Shown: positions 50,694 to 59,816, counted from the first letter of the stretch. The stretch is 64,000 bases of DNA from JAZGEG01 sp964346665 (GCA_964346665.1 CAYFVC010000026.1:1-64000); one strand, 5' to 3'. Translations and numbers: made by a program. Notes: generated from the sequence alone by a model not told the origin.

Positions 50694-51449
50694 CTATGCT
50701 ATTTTTAAATCAAAAATACGAATAGCGTTCTCTTTCGCCTTCTCTAGAACTTCGTCCTTAGGGATTCCTTTTATCTCCGCGATCTTCTCGGCCGAGAATT
50801 TGATATTCCAGGGATAGTTTCTTGGGTCCTCCTCCTTGTTCGGGGATAGGAAAGGCGAATCTGTTTCAAGAAGTAGCCTGCTTAAAGGAACATCTTTTGC
50901 TATCTTTCGGATGTTCTTGGAGAATAAAACCATCGTGGAGATCGAAATGTAGAATCCCTTCGAGATGATCTCTTTCGCGAGATCTCTTCCTCCTGAAAAA
51001 CAGTGGAATATCACCTTCACGTTCGAATCCCTCACCATCTCAAAACATTCGTTTTCCGCGTCCCAAGAGTGTATCACAAGAGGTTTCGAAAGCTTTTCTG
51101 CGAGTTCGATGAATTTCGAAAATCTTTCATTCTGGATTTTTTGCTTTTCGTTGTCCTTCTCCCAATGGTAATCCATACCAACTTCACCCACCCCGACTAT
51201 CTTTTCCGAATTAGATTTTATCAGCTCAATGATTTTTTCTGGGTCCTTTCCGCCCTCTGTGGGGTGGAAGCCAAGTGTGGGAAATAAGAAGCCCGGATGT
51301 TTGCTAGCGAGAGAAAGAACTTTCAGTCCTTCGTCATAACGAGCGGAACTAACAATCACCCCTGCTAATTCCTTTTTACATTTCGCTATTACTTGGTCCA
51401 TATCCCTGTCGTAATCACCAAAACATAAGTGAGCATGTATATCTATCAT
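50694..51449 (-). CDS. TatD-family metal hydrolase
   Basis: 251 residues from ATG 51449 (MIDIHAHLCFG; an ATG at 51461 inside the previous gene is less likely). The metal-binding residues H-x-H, GEVGMDYHW, VIHSWDAE, IFHCFSGG and LLETDSPFLSP are all present. These TIM barrels are DNases or other phosphodiesterases. Start overlaps nothing but the Lon-like stop at 51451 follows by two bases, indicating an operon. Confidence 0.9.
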   Translation of the reverse strand: MIDIHAHLCFGDYDRDMDQVIAKCKKELAGVIVSSARYDEGLKVLSLASKHPGFLFPTLGFHPTEGGKDPEKIIELIKSNSEKIVGVGEVGMDYHWEKDNEKQKIQNERFSKFIELAEKLSKPLVIHSWDAENECFEMVRDSNVKVIFHCFSGGRDLAKEIISKGFYISISTMVLFSKNIRKIAKDVPLSRLLLETDSPFLSPNKEEDPRNYPWNIKFSAEKIAEIKGIPKDEVLEKAKENAIRIFDLKIA

Positions 51450-51450
51450 A

Positions 51451-52260
51451 TCATTCCTCAAAAAAGAAATGCTCCAGAGCTTCCTGAATGTTCTCCACTT
51501 CTATTACCTCTATCCCCGCTTCTTCGGAGATGTCTACTTTCTTCGGGATCTTCTCAGTCGTGCAGATTTGGGCTGGGCCTATCTGTTCGCAATATCTCCT
51601 GGTTTTGTACATGACTTCCTGCGATTGTAAGAGAGGGACGAGGAACAAGCGAGCTCCCACATCTTTCGCGGCCTTAGCTTTCGGAAGGATTTGCCCTACT
51701 GGTCCTATTGTTCCGTCATGATTGATAGCCCCTGTTATCATAACTTTGGGGTCGATCATTTTATGTTCAAGTGCTGCAATAGTCGCGATGGCAAGAGATG
51801 CCCCGGCAGATGGACCTTCGACAGCTGTTGCGTTCGTTTTTATAGTGTATATTATGTCATAATTCGAGAGATTTATACCGGTTATGTTGGATGCAACCTT
51901 GCTTGAAGTACGAATAGAGTTTTGCGTATCTGTCCAGAACAGGAGTTTGTCTATATTCGCGAGAACTCTTCCCTCCCCCGGGATTATCTGGACCGTGAGC
52001 ACGGTAGTAATCCCTTCTCCTTCCTCGGTGATAGCCGGTATGATTATCGAAGCGAAAGAAACATTTGAATAAGATTCATTGACAACGTAAGGAATATAAG
52101 TTACGACATTCGCAGTTCTTGTCTCATTGTGATAAATGATGATGGTCTCGTTCATACCCCCTATGTAATAGCCCACGTAAAAAACAAGCATTGCGAAAAT
52201 CAGGTAGCTAAGTATTTTTAGCCACCTCCTCTCTTTGCGGGGTCTTCTGTATCTATACAT
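51451..52260 (-). CDS. Membrane-anchored Lon-like (S16) protease without ATPase
   Basis: 269 residues from ATG 52260 (MYRYRRPRKERRW), a basic start and one membrane helix (13-33), then an outside domain. The Lon catalytic dyad is Ser151 in EGPSAGAS and Lys194 in ILPKAKAA, 43 residues apart as in Lon. There is no AAA domain. Archaeal S16 proteins of this kind are known but their substrates are not. The N-terminus is preceded by the divergent SRP RNA promoter region; a longer reading frame that reaches 52383 would overlap that RNA and is rejected. Confidence 0.85.
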   Translation of the reverse strand: MYRYRRPRKERRWLKILSYLIFAMLVFYVGYYIGGMNETIIIYHNETRTANVVTYIPYVVNESYSNVSFASIIIPAITEEGEGITTVLTVQIIPGEGRVLANIDKLLFWTDTQNSIRTSSKVASNITGINLSNYDIIYTIKTNATAVEGPSAGASLAIATIAALEHKMIDPKVMITGAINHDGTIGPVGQILPKAKAAKDVGARLFLVPLLQSQEVMYKTRRYCEQIGPAQICTTEKIPKKVDISEEAGIEVIEVENIQEALEHFFFEE

Positions 52261-52335
52261 GCGAACACAATCGGTATATAATTGTTTTTTAACTTTTATA
52301 TTATCCTTTGGCGTAAAATGTAGAAGGTTAATTAA

Positions 52336-52343
52336 TTTAAATA
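52336..52343 (+). promoter_or_regulatory. TATA box of the SRP RNA gene
   Basis: TTTAAATA lies 22-29 bases before the predicted 5' end of the SRP RNA at about 52365. The 105 bases between this RNA and the Lon-like start form a divergent promoter region. Confidence 0.5.
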
Positions 52344-52364
52344 CATGCTCTCGGATTATTAAAT

Positions 52365-52678
52365 GCAGGGAGCCTCCAGCCACGGGGTTAGGCCTACCGT
52401 GCCTTCGGGCGGCAAATGGTCTTCATGGCCGGTTGTAGTTTACGGGTGGCTCTGTGATAGCCTGCAAGCCCAACCTGCCAACTGAGAAGCCTTGTCCTTC
52501 AGGGTCATCTTCATGGTGAACTGGGTCAGGGTCGGAAAGTTCGACACGTTTAGCGTGTCTTTCCCGAAAGATAGCAGCCCTAAACTATGTTGTTGATGCT
52601 TGAAGGGTTGCAGGGTGGAGGAGGTAGATTGGATAACTTGCAGTTTTTCATGAAGTCTACTGTGAACATGCTCCCTGT
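52365..52678 (+). ncRNA. Signal recognition particle RNA (7S)
   Basis: The ends pair: CAGGGAGC (52366-52373) with GCTCCCTG (52670-52677), forming helix 1. An Alu-like 5' part holds a TTCG hairpin (GCCTTCGGGC) and a TGTAG motif like the UGUNR of the Alu domain. The S domain has GTGAACTGGGTCAGG (52516-52530) and AGCAGCCC (52573-52580), the conserved SRP54-binding sites of helix 8. About 314 bases is the usual archaeal length. A T-run GTTTTTTG follows. Apical helix 8 differs: a hairpin at 52543-52559 replaces the normal GGAA tetraloop region. Strand is plus by orientation of these motifs. Confidence 0.82.
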
Positions 52679-52730
52679 TTTTTGTTTCAAAAGTTTAGAA
52701 TATTTTATATGCAAGAGATAATATTTTAAT

Positions 52731-53609
52731 ATGCTGCCCTTTTACAAAAAACTATCCCTGTTTTTCTTCGGGGAATTGGTCGAGAAGTACATTGATTCTT
52801 TCAGGCCCTTGGAACCCCATATAAAAAATGCAAACATAAAGATATTGCTGAAGACTTGGGTAAGTATGCTGTTCTTCTCAACATTCATTTCATTCGTAGT
52901 TTCGCTTATTTCGATATACACCATCCTTTCGTTTCTTATAGAGGTTGAATTTTACATATACATATTCAGTGTTATTTTCTTCCCAGTGTTTGTAGCATCA
53001 ATAGTTTTCATAATCTTTTATCTCTATCCCGTTCAGATGGAGAACGCGAGACGAAAATCCATAGAGAACAACCTCCCCTTCGCTATAACCCATATGGCGG
53101 CAATCGCCTCATCCGGGATACCCACTGAGTTCATGTTCGAACTGCTCACAGGCTTCAAAGAATACGGGGAGATATCAGAAGATTCGAAGTTGATAATGAG
53201 GAATATGAAGACCTTTGGGATGAGTTCTGTTGATTCGCTAAAGGATATCGCTGAGCGGACGCCCTCGCAGGATTTCAGAGAAATTTTGCTAGGGATAGTG
53301 TCAACCGTAGAATCCGGGGGGAATATCGTTGAATATTTGAGGGAAATGGCGGACAAAGCTTTATTCAGTTACAGGATCAAGAGGGAAAAGTATCTGAAAA
53401 CGTTGTCAACGTATGCTGACATATACACCGCCCTGCTGGTCGCTGCCCCACTCATGATGCTTTCTTTGCTAGCGACGATGAGTATAATAGGCGGGAGCGT
53501 GATGGGTCTGACCATAAATGAATTGATGTTGTTGATAACGTGGGTCATACTTCCGGTGCTTAACGTTGGTTTCCTCATATTCGTACACACTACATATCCG
53601 GGTGTTTAA
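52731..53609 (+). CDS. TadC/PilC-like platform protein, pair 2 first gene
   Basis: 292 residues. Two membrane helices near 40-110, a cytoplasmic domain with NNLPFAITHMAAIASSGIPTEFMFELL (the family signature near residue 115) and two helices at the end. T2SSF family. It lies one base before the second platform gene of the pair. Together they form a second platform pair unlinked to the first (7.9 kb) and 4.5 kb after the ATPase. N-terminus is not a pilin. Confidence 0.85.
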   Translation: MLPFYKKLSLFFFGELVEKYIDSFRPLEPHIKNANIKILLKTWVSMLFFSTFISFVVSLISIYTILSFLIEVEFYIYIFSVIFFPVFVASIVFIIFYLYPVQMENARRKSIENNLPFAITHMAAIASSGIPTEFMFELLTGFKEYGEISEDSKLIMRNMKTFGMSSVDSLKDIAERTPSQDFREILLGIVSTVESGGNIVEYLREMADKALFSYRIKREKYLKTLSTYADIYTALLVAAPLMMLSLLATMSIIGGSVMGLTINELMLLITWVILPVLNVGFLIFVHTTYPGV

Positions 53610-53610
53610 A

Positions 53611-54462
53611 ATGGAGATGAGCAAAACATTCGTGTTTGAAGTCATTTTCATAGTCTTAGGGATCACGCTTCTGGCCCTTAACTTCCTTTTCATATCTGTT
53701 GTCTTTCCCTTCATAGCACCTCTTATCAACGTGCTGGGAGCGCTGATAGCGATCATCCCGCCATTTCTAATTTTTTACGGAAGGTATATGGTAAGCAGGG
53801 AAATAGAGGAGCAGTTCATAATTTTCATAACAGATCTCACGGGATCGATAGATTCCGGGATGACGTTGCCCATCGCTCTGAAACATGCCTCAAGAAAGGA
53901 TTACCGTTCGCTAACGAAATACGTCAAGGAAATAGAGAGTAAGGTTGAGTGGGGAGTTCCGTTCGAAAAAGCACTCAAGATATTCTCTGACAAGGTGAGG
54001 TCCATGCCCATAAAAAGATCCGTGAGCACGATAATAGAGACTTATAAAGTCGGGGGTAAGATTTCCGATACGCTGCGTGCGATAGGACAGTCCCTGATCG
54101 AAATAAACAAAATAAAGCAGGAACGTTCAGCCTCGGTGCAAGCGCAACTCGTGACTTCTTATTTGATATTCTTCGTTTTTATTTTCATTTTGTTGATCTT
54201 GAAAACTTTTTTAATACCTGCCCTGGGAACGATGGAGGCTCCCGCACTCGGGGAGGTGACAGGGGAACCAACTATCCCCGCGGAACTTTACACGCAGACC
54301 TTCATAAACTTCATACTCGTCCAAGGATTCTTCGCCGGTCTCGCAACCGGTAAGATGGCGGAGGGTTCGCTAATGGCAGGATTGAAACACAGCATAGTTC
54401 TGATAGTTATAGGGTATACGATTTTCTCGCTTCTAGGTCAGTTCGAAATAGCAATGTTTTAA
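53611..54462 (+). CDS. TadC/PilC-like platform protein, pair 2 second gene
   Basis: 283 residues from ATG 53611. Membrane helices near 5-60 are followed by a domain with EEQFIIFITDLTGSIDSGMTLPIALKHAS, then two to three C-terminal helices. T2SSF fold, second of a pair. Followed after 39 bases by rps17e in another functional class. Confidence 0.85.
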   Translation: MEMSKTFVFEVIFIVLGITLLALNFLFISVVFPFIAPLINVLGALIAIIPPFLIFYGRYMVSREIEEQFIIFITDLTGSIDSGMTLPIALKHASRKDYRSLTKYVKEIESKVEWGVPFEKALKIFSDKVRSMPIKRSVSTIIETYKVGGKISDTLRAIGQSLIEINKIKQERSASVQAQLVTSYLIFFVFIFILLILKTFLIPALGTMEAPALGEVTGEPTIPAELYTQTFINFILVQGFFAGLATGKMAEGSLMAGLKHSIVLIVIGYTIFSLLGQFEIAMF

Positions 54463-54501
54463 ATATTCGTTGGGAATAAGTATTATTTGCGCGGTGTGAA
54501 T

Positions 54502-54702
54502 ATGGGAAGGATAAAAACCATTTCGATCAAAATGCTTGGTAACCAATTGATAAGGGAACATAGCAATAAGTTCACCGATGATTTTGAGAAGAATAAGGAG
54601 ATTTTGGCAGAAATAAAGGACATAAAATCGAAAAAGATAAAGAATGTTCTCGCAGGTTACATAACGAAGGAGATGAAGAAGATAAGCAAAACCGGCCTGT
54701 GA
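54502..54702 (+). CDS. rps17e: 30S ribosomal protein S17e
   Basis: 66 residues from ATG 54502. The archaeal S17e pattern is clear: MGRIKTISIKM, KFTDDFEKNKEILAEIKDIKSKKIKNVLAGYITKEMKKI. Its stop lies four bases before the CBS-HPF gene, so the two are co-transcribed. Confidence 0.93.
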   Translation: MGRIKTISIKMLGNQLIREHSNKFTDDFEKNKEILAEIKDIKSKKIKNVLAGYITKEMKKISKTGL

Positions 54703-54706
54703 TTTT

Positions 54707-55792
54707 ATGAAATTGGAAAATGTGATTGAAGAAGCTTTTCTCGTGAAGCCGGATGATACCCTCTCGCATGTTGCATCCAGAATGGCTGAAGCGAAAAAAT
54801 ATGAGGCATTCGTATTTGATGGGGGATTGAAAGGTATCGTCACGCTTGATGATATGGTGAAAAGGAGGGTTAGCGAACCGAAGAAAACGAAGGTTTCACA
54901 TTTCATGAAACCATTAAATCCATTCCCCATCGATACGTCTGTTGAGGACATAATCAACTACATGCTGGTCAGCGAATACAGATCGCTTCCTATCGAGAAG
55001 GAAGGGAAGATCTATGCTGTTTCTAAACCCAGATTGCTTAAATTCGTGAAGGACGAGGTGTTCGAGAGGGAGAAAGCGAAAGATGTGATGCAATTCCCTT
55101 ATTGTGCAAGCGAAGATGATACGATTTTGACTGTGATCTCCGTAATGAAGGATACAGGGTTAAACAGGATACCAATTCTGGATAAGAAAGGGGAGTTTGC
55201 TGGTCTCGTTGACAGCCTGAGCCTCGCAAGCGTATTGATCGACGAGCGAAGATCGAAGCGTGGGGATAGATTTGGGGATAGAACGAAACTGGGGGACATC
55301 GGAATAAACAGATTTCTTAGAACCGATATAATAAAAGTGGAACCTAACACCGAAGTGAAACAAATCGTTAGGGAAGTTTCGAAAGAAGGTGTTTGCGCGG
55401 TTATTGTGGAGAAAAACGAAAGGTTTCTGGGGATGATCACCATCAAGGACCTCTTCAAGCTAATAGGGAAATCGCTAGAAACCGTTTACGTGAGGGTCAC
55501 CGGCCTGGACGGTGAGGATGATTTCATAAAGATGAAAATAGACGAGATGGTAGAGAATACTATATCGAAACTCCTGAAATTCGTAACCGTAACCTACGTG
55601 GCGATACATGCTGAAACCCATAAGAGCGGAGGCAAACGAAAGAAGTATTCCGTACAGGGAAGAATAGTCACGGAAAAGGGAAGCTTCTACGCAAGCGATC
55701 ACGAATGGGACCCAACAAAGGCAATGAAACTGTTCCTAGCGAAAGTGGAAAGGGAGATTCACAAGCGCATTGAGAAGGGACGGAGGTATTAG
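54707..55792 (+). CDS. CBS-domain protein with C-terminal RaiA/HPF-like domain
   Basis: 361 residues. Residues 1-255 hold two CBS pairs (four repeats: about 8-52, 64-115, 124-180, 200-255), a nucleotide-sensing module. Residues about 258-361 have the beta-alpha-beta-beta-beta-alpha order of the RaiA/HPF ribosome hibernation fold: YVRVTGL, ENTISKLLKFV, VTYVAIHAETHK, KKYSVQGRIV, SFYASDHEW, then TKAMKLFLAKVEREIHK. Bacterial RaiA/HPF binds the 30S subunit and blocks translation under stress. Linked by four bases to rps17e. A sensor-controlled hibernation factor is a fair inference. It overlaps the convergent glyS end by four bases. Confidence 0.6.
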   Translation: MKLENVIEEAFLVKPDDTLSHVASRMAEAKKYEAFVFDGGLKGIVTLDDMVKRRVSEPKKTKVSHFMKPLNPFPIDTSVEDIINYMLVSEYRSLPIEKEGKIYAVSKPRLLKFVKDEVFEREKAKDVMQFPYCASEDDTILTVISVMKDTGLNRIPILDKKGEFAGLVDSLSLASVLIDERRSKRGDRFGDRTKLGDIGINRFLRTDIIKVEPNTEVKQIVREVSKEGVCAVIVEKNERFLGMITIKDLFKLIGKSLETVYVRVTGLDGEDDFIKMKIDEMVENTISKLLKFVTVTYVAIHAETHKSGGKRKKYSVQGRIVTEKGSFYASDHEWDPTKAMKLFLAKVEREIHKRIEKGRRY

Positions 55793-57267
55793 AATATCTT
55801 TTTCTCTTGGAAGAAATCATTTATTTTCGATTCCAAATCCTTTATTTTCACACGTATCTGTTTCATGGAATCCCTATCTCGTAATGTCACATCCTGCTTT
55901 TTCAAGGAATCGTAATCCACTGTTATCGCAAGCGGGATTCCTAGTTGGTCATAGATAACATAACGTTTGCCTATCGATTGCTTTTCATCGTATCTTGTTT
56001 CGAAGTTCGTCTTCAAAATATCGTGTATTTCCTTCGCTTTACTATCGACTCCATCTTTTCTAACGAGCGGGAGTATAACAACATCCAAGGGCGTAAGCTC
56101 TCGGGGGAATTTTAAAACGGGTTTTCCGCCCCTTTCCGTTAACGAATTCTCCAGAACAGCGTAAAATATACGATCGAGTCCCATTGATATCTCGAATATG
56201 TGGGGGATGAATTTTTCTTCGTCTTCCACAACCGAAAGGTCTGAACCGGAAACCTTTGAATGGGAGGAGAGGTCGAAATCCATCCGGTAGTTGCAGGCTA
56301 CGAGCTCGAGCCATCCCACACTCGTTTTCACCTCGAAATCCCATGTCTCTTTCGAATAGAAGGCCTTTGCCTTATCCTCTAGTTCGCGTAAGCGGATGTC
56401 CTTCGAATCAAATCCACATTTCTCGAAAAACTCTTGGGTTACCGCTAAATAATAACCTATAAGCTTGCCTGATACCATTTTTTTCTTCACTGCCTTTTCC
56501 AGAGTAAGGTTTTCTGTTTTTTTCTTTCCCAAAAGTTTCAATCGGAGCTTGAAATTCTTGTACTTGCCGAACTCAGGAACGTTGTTTATCTTTTTCGGGT
56601 TGAAAAAAACCTCTGTTTCGAGCTGAGTGAACTCCCTCGTTCTTATCAATCCCTGTCTGGGGGAGATTTCGTTTCTGAATGCCCTGCCCACTTGAGAAAT
56701 TCCAAGTGGTAGAGAAACCCTTGAAGTTTTATAGATTTTCTGAAATGCGGTAAAAATGTTCTGGCATGTTTCCGGCCGAAGGTAGGCATTTAGTTCTTTG
56801 GATAAGGGTCCGATTGAAGTCCCTATCATCATGTTGAATTTCTTAACTTTCGAAAGACTTCCTTTGCACTCGGGGCAGTGAATTTTGAATTTCTTTATCA
56901 ATTTGTTGAACTCGGAAATGTCCAAGGCTTCCGGTGTTTCCTTTTTCGTTTTTTCCTCTATCAGTTTATCCGCCCTGAATATCTTATGGCATTTTCTGCA
57001 TTGTATTAAGGGGTCAACGAAGCCTTTAAGGTGTCCTGAGGCCTCGAAATTTCTTTTAGGAAGTATTAAACAACCTTCTATTTCAAGGGAATCCGTTTTT
57101 CTAACGAGCTCTTTCCTCCACAAATCGATTATTTTCCTTCTTAGTATCGTTCCTAAGTGGCCGAAATCCCAGAACCCTGAGGGTGGTGAATGTATCTCGG
57201 CTGAGGGGAAAAACAAACCCCTTTGATCAGCGAGTTCCTGTATGCGAAGGAACTTGTCCATGGACAT
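55789..57267 (-). CDS. glyS: Glycyl-tRNA synthetase, class II archaeal type
   Basis: 492 residues from ATG 57267 (ATG 57261 also fits; GTG 57270 less). Class II motif 1-3 regions are visible, with YLRPETCQNIFTAFQ, FRNEISPRQGLIRTREFTQLE (motif 2) and SMGLDRIFYAVLE (motif 3). An inserted CRKCHKIF/CPEC zinc-like pair occurs near residues 90-160. It charges tRNA-Gly. TATA-like ATATAAATTT lies close upstream. It is convergent with the CBS-HPF gene, overlapping by four bases. Confidence 0.95.
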   Translation of the reverse strand: MSMDKFLRIQELADQRGLFFPSAEIHSPPSGFWDFGHLGTILRRKIIDLWRKELVRKTDSLEIEGCLILPKRNFEASGHLKGFVDPLIQCRKCHKIFRADKLIEEKTKKETPEALDISEFNKLIKKFKIHCPECKGSLSKVKKFNMMIGTSIGPLSKELNAYLRPETCQNIFTAFQKIYKTSRVSLPLGISQVGRAFRNEISPRQGLIRTREFTQLETEVFFNPKKINNVPEFGKYKNFKLRLKLLGKKKTENLTLEKAVKKKMVSGKLIGYYLAVTQEFFEKCGFDSKDIRLRELEDKAKAFYSKETWDFEVKTSVGWLELVACNYRMDFDLSSHSKVSGSDLSVVEDEEKFIPHIFEISMGLDRIFYAVLENSLTERGGKPVLKFPRELTPLDVVILPLVRKDGVDSKAKEIHDILKTNFETRYDEKQSIGKRYVIYDQLGIPLAITVDYDSLKKQDVTLRDRDSMKQIRVKIKDLESKINDFFQEKKIF

Positions 57268-57305
57268 CACATATAAATTTATTGTAATCGCTTTAATAAG
57301 ATAGT

Positions 57306-57977
57306 ATGTCTCCGAAAACGTTCGAAAGAAGCTTGAAGGTTGATTTCCATATACATTCTAGCTTTTCGCCTGATGGCGACATGTCTCCAAGGGAGATCGT
57401 AAGTCTAGCGAAAAAACTCGGTTTCGATGCGATAGCGGTCACCGATCACAACACCATAGAAGGTGGGAAAGAAACCGAAAAACTCGCTAGGAATTTGATC
57501 GTTTTTGTTGGTTCGGAGATTCGAACGGAGGAAGGAGAGATCATAGGTTTGAATTTGGAAAGGGATATACCTGGGGATCTCCCGCTCATACAAACATGCA
57601 AACTAGTAAAGGAGCAGGGAGGCTTCATAATCGTTCCTCACCCCTTCGACAGGATGAGGAGGGGAGTTGTGAATGGTTTGAAAAAAATAGTTAAATATAC
57701 AGATGCGGTGGAGGTTTTCAACGCGAGGACATTGTTTTATAAGTTCAACAGGGATTCACTAGAGTTTGCAGAAAAACACGGGATTCCGAAGGTCGCCGGC
57801 TCAGATGCACATTTCGGGAACGAAATTGGTTCGGCCTACACATTTGTGGATTCTGAGAAAAGTAAGAATGCTATACTGGAAGCCGTAAAAAGAAAAAGAA
57901 CAAGAATATTTGGGGAGAAAACAGGCATTCGTCCACACTGGAAAACATTCGTAACGAAAATGGGCAAAAAGTTTTAA
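57306..57977 (+). CDS. PHP-domain phosphoesterase
   Basis: 223 residues. DFHIHSSFSPDG, VTDHNT, FVGSEI, VPHPFD and GSDAHF carry the metal ligands of the PHP family (histidinol phosphatase, polymerase-type phosphoesterases). A substrate cannot be told. Divergent from glyS with 38 bases between. The stop overlaps the stop of the convergent UbiA gene by four bases. Confidence 0.88.
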   Translation: MSPKTFERSLKVDFHIHSSFSPDGDMSPREIVSLAKKLGFDAIAVTDHNTIEGGKETEKLARNLIVFVGSEIRTEEGEIIGLNLERDIPGDLPLIQTCKLVKEQGGFIIVPHPFDRMRRGVVNGLKKIVKYTDAVEVFNARTLFYKFNRDSLEFAEKHGIPKVAGSDAHFGNEIGSAYTFVDSEKSKNAILEAVKRKRTRIFGEKTGIRPHWKTFVTKMGKKF

Positions 57978-58981
57978 GTTGGCAAAGACTCTGTTATGTT
58001 TTCTAAACCCTCCTTTATTTCCTCTTCTATATCTTCAAGGGTTTCGTATTTCTTCAATTCATCCGTTAGGTTTTCTATCGGTTCTTTTATGGTTTCAGGC
58101 ACGTCTTCCATCAAATCCTCCGTATACGTATCAATCGTATTCGCCATCTTCTCATTTGCCTGACCTACAACCGGTATCGTGAGTATGATGAAGGATATTA
58201 TAACGACAGGGAGAAGGAGGTATTCAATCACTATCATGTTGTTTATTCTGTGAAATTCTATATCCATTTGTTTGAACAGCAAAAGCACGAATAATGGTAT
58301 GGTTACGAGGAGTATCATGCTGAGCGGGAAGCCGTATTGAATGAATGACAATACGTATGAAACCACACCTATAATTCCTAGACCTATGAACAGTTTTTTC
58401 TTGTTCTTTATTGTTCCGCCCTTGAATTTGAATTTGTATATGAGATAACTGGTTGTGTAAACTATTGAAAAAGCGAAAAAAAGCCAGAAAGGAAATTTAA
58501 TTAGATTGGTTGTGAGCGCGAACCACCCGCAGGAAAATTTAAGGAATTCTATCGCCGTTATGTTTACCGTTGTTTTACGCAAACTTTTTTTGAACCTCGT
58601 GTACGGGGAGGAATGCAGGAAATTAAGGAACAACATGGCGAAAATTATGAGGAAAAACCACCTGCTTATAATGAAGGCTAAAGCCAAACCCAAACCTGCA
58701 AAAAACAAAGCTAAAGCTTTCGCTGAGTTCGTTCCCATATGACCTCCTGCCACCAATTTCCACTTCAATTTTTCCCTGTCCTTTCTGTCTTCCCTATGAT
58801 CAACCATATCGTTGTATAGGTAAACAGAGGAATATGCGATAAGAAAACTGGATAAAGCTAGGAAGGTTGTATACATATCGGGTACGCCCACCAAGAACCA
58901 AAAAAGAACAACACCTAGTGAGAATTGAACAACATTCTTTGGCAAACTTATCGTCACGCTGTTGAAAAGCAATTTTCTCAT
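57974..58981 (-). CDS. UbiA-family prenyltransferase
   Basis: 335 residues with about eight to nine membrane helices. YNDMVDHREDRKDREK is the Asp-rich substrate motif (NDxxDxxxD) near residue 57; the matching second Asp motif is not obvious, where DIEFHRIN near residue 240 is the best guess. UbiA enzymes transfer a prenyl chain in lipid or quinone synthesis, and in archaea one makes digeranylgeranylglyceryl phosphate. A Glu-rich C-terminal tail (about 290-335) is unusual. It follows the methyltransferase gene by 18 bases. Confidence 0.75.
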   Translation of the reverse strand: MRKLLFNSVTISLPKNVVQFSLGVVLFWFLVGVPDMYTTFLALSSFLIAYSSVYLYNDMVDHREDRKDREKLKWKLVAGGHMGTNSAKALALFFAGLGLALAFIISRWFFLIIFAMLFLNFLHSSPYTRFKKSLRKTTVNITAIEFLKFSCGWFALTTNLIKFPFWLFFAFSIVYTTSYLIYKFKFKGGTIKNKKKLFIGLGIIGVVSYVLSFIQYGFPLSMILLVTIPLFVLLLFKQMDIEFHRINNMIVIEYLLLPVVIISFIILTIPVVGQANEKMANTIDTYTEDLMEDVPETIKEPIENLTDELKKYETLEDIEEEIKEGLENITESLPT

Positions 58982-58999
58982 GATCTCACAGTTATATAT

Positions 59000-59767
59000 T
59001 CAAACCCGTCCTTTTTTATTTGTTTTCTTTTGCTTTCTCGCTTTCACGACCAACGTTGATGCCAAGGAAGCCCTTTTGGCGAAAACTGAATCCACCTTAT
59101 TCCATAAACTCTCCTTCCACTTACTTCGCGTACCGTCAGCGAGGACCGGGCTCCCGATGACCTTTTCTATTGAAAATCCCTTAAACCTAAGGAGTTCTGT
59201 TAGCGAACGTCTGGTGAATGCGTGAATGTGTCCCACGCCCTCTTTAATGAGCGGGTTCCCCGTATACGTTTTTAAGGAGGATTCGATCCACGTGGGCATG
59301 AAACCGAACAAAAGAAAAACCCGATTATACCAGGAAGCTATGTTCGGGACTGAAACTATCAGATACCCATTCGTTTTCAGAGCTTTTCTCACGTTCTCTA
59401 GGAGATTTTCTGTATCGTACAAATGTTCAAGCAAATCCCCGCAAAACACCATATCGAAACTGTTTTTTCCGAAAGGGAATTTTTGTTTGTCAACGTCAAT
59501 AACCTTCGCTACTATTCCTCTTTTCCTCGCTTTCTCTACAGCCATTGGACTTATGTCCACCCCGTAAACCTTCGCTCCCGTCGCATTTGCTATCAAGGTG
59601 GATATGAGACCGTCACCGCAGCCAACATCCAGAACCTTTCCCTTTTCGTGTTTTTCCGATAAACTCAACACTGTATTTATCTTCTTTCTCTGTATTTTGT
59701 AGTACCTTTTCGCTTCCTTATCGAATATATTTGAATAGAATTTTCTGTTATATTCGCTCGTGTCCAT
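59000..59767 (-). CDS. SAM-dependent methyltransferase
   Basis: 255 residues. Class I fold: VLDVGCGDG (residues 46-54) binds SAM, VYGVDIS is motif II, and SFDMVFCGDLLEHLYDTENLL is motif IV. UbiG-like by style. A RTxSKWKE tail is basic. Next to a UbiA-type gene on the same strand, so it may methylate an isoprenoid quinone or lipid, which is inference from context. The divergent 49-base gap with pheS serves both. Confidence 0.85.
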   Translation of the reverse strand: MDTSEYNRKFYSNIFDKEAKRYYKIQRKKINTVLSLSEKHEKGKVLDVGCGDGLISTLIANATGAKVYGVDISPMAVEKARKRGIVAKVIDVDKQKFPFGKNSFDMVFCGDLLEHLYDTENLLENVRKALKTNGYLIVSVPNIASWYNRVFLLFGFMPTWIESSLKTYTGNPLIKEGVGHIHAFTRRSLTELLRFKGFSIEKVIGSPVLADGTRSKWKESLWNKVDSVFAKRASLASTLVVKARKQKKTNKKGRV

Positions 59768-59816
59768 GTAGAGATTTGAACTTCAAAATTATAAAAATGG
59801 AATACCATATTAATTT

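Noticed and set aside
52261..52383. N-terminal extension of the Lon-like protease frame to 52383
   Set aside because: It would overlap the SRP RNA 5' end and its promoter; the MYRYRRP start at 52260 is followed by a normal signal-anchor helix.
52365..52678. RNase P RNA instead of SRP RNA
   Set aside because: The GTGAAC...GGGTCAGG...AGCAGCCC set and the end-to-end helix fit SRP RNA; RNase P core motifs were not seen.
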